Origin: Vitellaria paradoxa
Taxonomy: Eukaryota > Streptophyta > Magnoliopsida > Ericales > Sapotaceae
Length of the DNA: 64,000 nucleotides
Reading direction: 5' to 3'
Assembly: GCA_019916065.1 (NCBI GenBank)
Contig: CM034240.1
Span: 42,791,180-42,855,179, forward strand
The position numbers were made by a program, and so were the translations under genes. Of this stretch, positions 60,274-64,000 are shown piece after piece (within the stretch, counting starts at the first letter, position 1; each line of letters starts with the position of its first letter). Under the pieces are notes generated by a model. That model was not told the DNA's origin, did no database searches, and saw only the letters and a program-made list of their open reading frames with translations.

Positions 60274-63106
60274 CTATTCCCAGCAGAAGGGAAATGTTTG
60301 TGAGGTGTCAGTCTTAGAAGAAGAGTCTCGCCCCATGAGAAACATTCCCTGGCAATGGAGATCAGTGTCGCTGGCATTAGGAACCAGAAGCGGATCCACA
60401 CTGTCTAGACTTGGGTTGTGCAGGCTCGGGCCCAAGGGATGCGTCAGAGGAATCGAAGCAGGTGCGATCATGTGGCTAAAACCCATGTTGGATGTCTGCA
60501 TTGACGAAGATGACAGAAGAGAGAGAGCACGGTTCGAGTTGAGGACTTGAGTCGACAAACCATCAGAGAACATTTCATGGCTGTGCCCACCACCACTTTC
60601 TGATGTTTTAAGAAATGGCTGGCAGGCTGAAACATCGGGAACTGTTGTTTGGCTGCTGCTGCTGCTGAGCGCGAGGGTGTTGCCTTGCAGGAATCCGAAT
60701 TGCTTCCCTTCATCTCTGTAGCTGCTTGAGGAGGATCCCGAATAGAGGTTATGTCTGTCATGCAGGTGGTGTACATGAAGGTGCTGGCTATAGAGCTCTG
60801 GTGCATCTTGTTTGGTTTTCACAACTCCAGCCCATATCGGATTTGGCAATGCAGTGGTTGGATATACTTCTGGACAAGAGAATGGAAACAATCTGGTACC
60901 TGAAAAGGAGTAGATTGAACTTGACATTACTTTTGAATAGAAATTGAACCAGAAAAAACCAGTTTTCAAAATGCATATCTGGTGTTGCTCGCTCAACTAA
61001 TTTCATTAGTTATTCCTAATATGCATTATTAGCCTCATTTTTTCTTATATTGAGAAAGTATACTTAACTAAAAACTACTCTAAAGGACAGTAGAGTCAAT
61101 TTTTCGTTTCTCACAAGCACACATCTCATAAAGTTAAGTTTGGATCACTTCGATTACCTTACAAAAGAAACTAAAAGAAAGAAGGGATTGATTGCATGAA
61201 AAATTCCAAAACCATGGAGCAACCTTAGTACAATTAGCTGTCACCATTGACTAGGAAAAGTCAGTGAAGCATTTAGCAGCCGCCATTCTTGAATTAAAGA
61301 GTTCCATGGGAAATAGTTGTTCAAAAAAGTTTGTTTTCTACCAAGTGTGCCATTTGCATTTGTTCATGTTGAGATAACTATGGCATTACAAAGGAAAGAT
61401 TTACGTCATATGAGACCATGTTATCATTAAAAAAAATGTCCATTTGAAATTCCGTTGATATTTATCTAAACCTTGGTAACTGGACAAAAAGCTCCCTGCC
61501 CGCGACAAGGGTTCTGGCTGAGGCTTTCTTCGCCGACGGTTGTGTCCATCAAGACGTTTCCTGCAGCTTCTTTTGCCTTCATCAAATTCCTCTAGTGAAT
61601 GAAACCTACATTAATGGGACGAAATAGTTGAGAAACCTCAGGCTGATCAAAAATTAAAAAACAAACTGGCAAAGGGTCCTTCCAAGTGGGGATTTTATAG
61701 ACAGCTTGGTTTTATTTTCTTTTTTGGCTCCAATCTCTTTTGTACCCCCGCCCCCCCCAAAAAAAAAGTACGAAAAAGAAGCCAGAGAAGACAGAGTAAA
61801 CATATAAATGAAGTCATTATATTTAATGAGAAGCAACTTAAAGAATCATGTATTCAATTTGTAGCTTGACACCACTTCCTCTGCTGCTTTCTGCGTTCCT
61901 TGGCATTTGTTTTGATTTTACAATAATTAACTCAGAAATTACTTGGTTGAATCATCTAAAACTAAACAGTAGGTGATAGGAATAATAAAGTGAAACATTG
62001 GAATAGGTCGAAATATTAAAGCAACACCGTAGGAAAATATTGTCAAAACATTCATTGAAATTAAGATGCTTTACCAAGTCTGGCCCAATAGAAGGTAGGA
62101 GTTAAGTCAAATATGCTAAAGTGGTCCATACGAAAACTAATGCTTGGAATAGTGGTAAAATGCATCGGAGAACTTTGGCGTAAAAGACCCTATAGAGTCG
62201 GAAGCCTCAGAACTAACCTATATCTCAGTCACCCTGCGTATCACGCAACCCAAGATTCGTGTAATAGTGATATGGAATGAGAAAGGATGGATTAAAGACA
62301 ATACAAAGTAACACCTCAGCTGGATATTCAAACGTTGGTGGTGGAACAGCACAATCATTAAAATCTTCATACAATTTTCCATACCTTATCCTTTCAGGTT
62401 CAGGCCAATTTCAGCATAAAATGGTGAGCCTTGTTTACAGGCTTAATCCTAAAAACTACAATTCTGCATCTCGATAACACAATTGAATTTGCAAGAAACA
62501 AAACAGAACAACATAAGACCAAATGGGGAAAAACAAAACCCAGTGGTTCAAACTTCAAATCACTAGTTGGACAACACCCAAAAGTATAAGAACTCACATA
62601 ATGCGCCGTCTTCTAATGAAATTAACTTTAAACACCGAGTAAGAACGGATTCCTGCTAATCAGAAAGACAAGTACGAAAATTCATATACCTGCTGCACTG
62701 CTGGCAGAAGCGTTGCTTGTGGCCGCCAATCGTGACCTCCGGAAATTTAGAGTGCATCTCGCACACCTTGTGCCTCCTATGGTAGTCCTTGCAGTTACTA
62801 AGGTCCGCATCGCATCCGTCGACCATGCAAGATGCTGTATGAATTCCATTGTTAACTGCTCGTGCCCTCTTCGATGAGCCCGGAGGTAACAACCCCATTT
62901 TGGGAACACTCGGCACCTGTGAATTCTCTGCAGATTCATTACCCAAATTAACCATGTGACCGAGCTTCAAATCAACCGAAAAGTCCCCTTTACTACTCCT
63001 CTGGCCTCCTCCAAAGCTGGTTGACCCACTGACTGGACTGATATTGGGGCCGGCTTCTTGTTCAAATTCAGCTAAATCCCAAGAAGGCGTTTTCAAATTC
63101 CAATCC

Positions 63107-63108
<2 letters not shown>
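60274..63108 (-). CDS. SPL13: SQUAMOSA promoter-binding-like transcription factor, SPL13-like
   Basis: Three coding exons: 63108-62690 (419 nt), 61605-61472 (134), 60899-60274 (626), all GT-AG, giving 392 aa. The N-terminus [12 protein letters not shown] and the block DFSVDLKLG are typical of the SPL13 group. The SBP domain (about residues 90-170) spans the exon 1/2 junction, with zinc-ligand residues in [26 protein letters not shown] and [16 protein letters not shown]. It ends in the nuclear-localisation signal [17 protein letters not shown]. The last exon carries the ALSLLSS peptide encoded by a perfect miR156 site, and the C-terminus is SQTFPFCWE, matching the QTFPFHWE end of Arabidopsis SPL13. 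SPL proteins bind GTAC-core promoters in the nucleus and drive juvenile-to-adult transition and flowering. An upstream in-frame ATG (63144) followed by an AT microsatellite could add 12 low-complexity residues; the conserved start is preferred. Confidence 0.93.
60511..60530 (-). promoter_or_regulatory. miR156/157 target site in SPL coding sequence
   Basis: The minus strand reads GTGCTCTCTCTCTTCTGTCA, the canonical 20-nt site found in miR156-targeted SPL genes, in the last exon and in the frame that encodes ALSLLSS. This predicts post-transcriptional repression by miR156 in juvenile tissue. Confidence 0.97.

Positions 63109-63142
<34 letters not shown>
63109..63142. repeat. (AT)n microsatellite abutting the SPL start codon
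   Basis: A run of about 17 TA/AT units lies immediately 5' of the SPL ATG on the transcribed strand, so the leader is a long alternating AT tract. It is open in frame with the coding sequence from an ATG at 63144. Confidence 0.85.
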
Positions 63143-63144
<2 letters not shown>

Positions 63145-63296
63145 TTCGATACTTCCTCTACCTCTGATTTTTTCTCCCCTTCACTCCAAAACCAACTTAT
63201 TAAACCCACTAATTAGTCTTCACTTCCGCTGCACTTTCAACTACACAAATTGTAATCAAAACAAAGAAGAGTAAATGAAATATGCAGAAAATGGAC

Positions 63297-63734
63297 CTGT
63301 GAGTTGAAGCAGAGGAAATTAATGGCATCCCAGTTCACAGGAATTTGTATTTGGGAACTCAAGACTCTGGATCAATTTTGCCACAGGACCACAGAATAGA
63401 AGTAAAACTATCTCATACAAACACATACACACACACACACAAAATAAAATAAAATACAATAAAGAAAACCTAGAAATCCAAATGGGAACCAAGAAACACC
63501 ATAGTTAACCTCACAGATGAGAAGCACCAAAAAGGTATGAAAGAAACTCTCATACTGGAAACACAAGTACCAAGCAGCTTAGTTGCAGATACAGCCCCAA
63601 GAACATAGGAAGAAAGTATGAAGAGGGTACTGTTATTCCTCAAAAAAATAAAAAAGAAGAGGGTACTGTTAACTAACAGGAAGTGAACAATTAAAATATC
63701 TAGAGAGAGGAAGATAGAGAGAGAGAGTACATAC
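63297..63734 (-). other. Possible 5' UTR intron of the SPL gene
   Basis: On the minus strand TTGTCA|GTATGTAC at 63734 is a good donor and CTCACAG|GTCC at 63297 a good acceptor, enclosing 438 bases upstream of the SPL coding start. Other SPL genes often have leader introns. This is inferred from splice signals only. Confidence 0.3.
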
Positions 63735-63941
63735 TGACAAGTGCAGAAGGCAGAAGACTGCTTGAGCTTTCCAGCCATTCATTCCCTGACATGGATTCCA
63801 TCTAAAAATAAATTGACAGGGGACTCGGGAAGGGGAAATAAATAAATGAATGAATAGCGACAAAATGAAAAGTTGGGGGAGGGGGGTGTACGATAAGCAG
63901 AGTCACACCCTTCCTTTCCATGAGCACTCCAACAATGGTTC

Positions 63942-63976
<35 letters not shown>

Positions 63977-64000
63977 TGTATTTATTTTTTATATATTGAT
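63735..64000. other. Upstream region of the SPL gene
   Basis: This is the presumed first untranslated exon and promoter, with a (GA)n run at about 63943-63971. The window ends here, so the promoter is incomplete. Confidence 0.35.

Noticed and set aside
63470..63778. 102-aa minus-strand frame upstream of SPL
   Set aside because: Low-complexity hydrophobic frame that crosses the predicted leader intron; no family similarity.
1..64000. CRISPR arrays, operons or prophage
   Set aside because: The regularly spaced repeats are minisatellites inside retroelements. Gene structure is eukaryotic throughout.

Overview
This is a window of plant nuclear DNA, almost certainly from a flowering plant. The evidence is intron-rich genes of plant-specific families (MIKC-type MADS-box, SBP-box/SPL, DUF3339, F-box/FIST), GT-AG splice sites, a complete miR156 target site, and very AT-rich intergenic DNA full of MITEs, tRNA-derived SINEs and LTR-element debris. 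The species cannot be read from the sequence. I see no rRNA or tRNA gene, no CRISPR array and nothing bacterial.

Layout. 1-2.6 kb: AT-rich DNA with dispersed direct repeats. 2.8-6.5 kb: two single-exon DUF3339 genes on the + strand, each coding 69 aa, with a MITE and a tRNA-derived SINE between them. 6.6-12.1 kb: repeats, including a second SINE with an 18-bp target duplication. 12.1-14.9 kb (- strand): a complete seven-exon MIKC MADS-box gene of 191 aa, most like the FLC clade. 15-26 kb: repeat-rich spacer with a 1.87-kb non-autonomous CACTA transposon (3-bp target duplication) inserted between two ~390-bp repeats of an LTR-like or pararetrovirus-like element. 26.4-28.4 kb (+ strand): a SEPALLATA-like MADS relic with only exons 1-4 and a broken exon 3. 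31.1-39.3 kb and 43.5-54.5 kb (- strand): two tandem ten-exon F-box/FIST genes with the same exon phases, their introns enlarged by retroelements and MITEs, and a dead LINE fragment between them. 54.8-60.2 kb: AT-rich spacer with foldback elements. 60.3-63.1 kb (- strand): a three-exon SPL13-like gene with a miR156 site.

How the genes relate. Three loci belong to families that control phase change and flowering (FLC-like, SEP-like, SPL13-like). The divergent FLC-like/SEP-like pair fits the known ancestral linkage of SEP, SQUA and FLC clades, but here the SEP member is decaying. The F-box/FIST pair is a local tandem duplication and probably encodes SCF ubiquitin-ligase substrate receptors. All exon boundaries were derived by eye from reading frame, GT/AG signals and family or paralogue exon lengths; no transcript evidence was available.

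I found no convincing wholly new multi-gene system. The most unusual structures are the composite element at 22.1-25.75 kb, the decayed SEP neighbour of an intact FLC-like gene, and a 33-bp duplication of a 5' splice site in one F-box/FIST gene.
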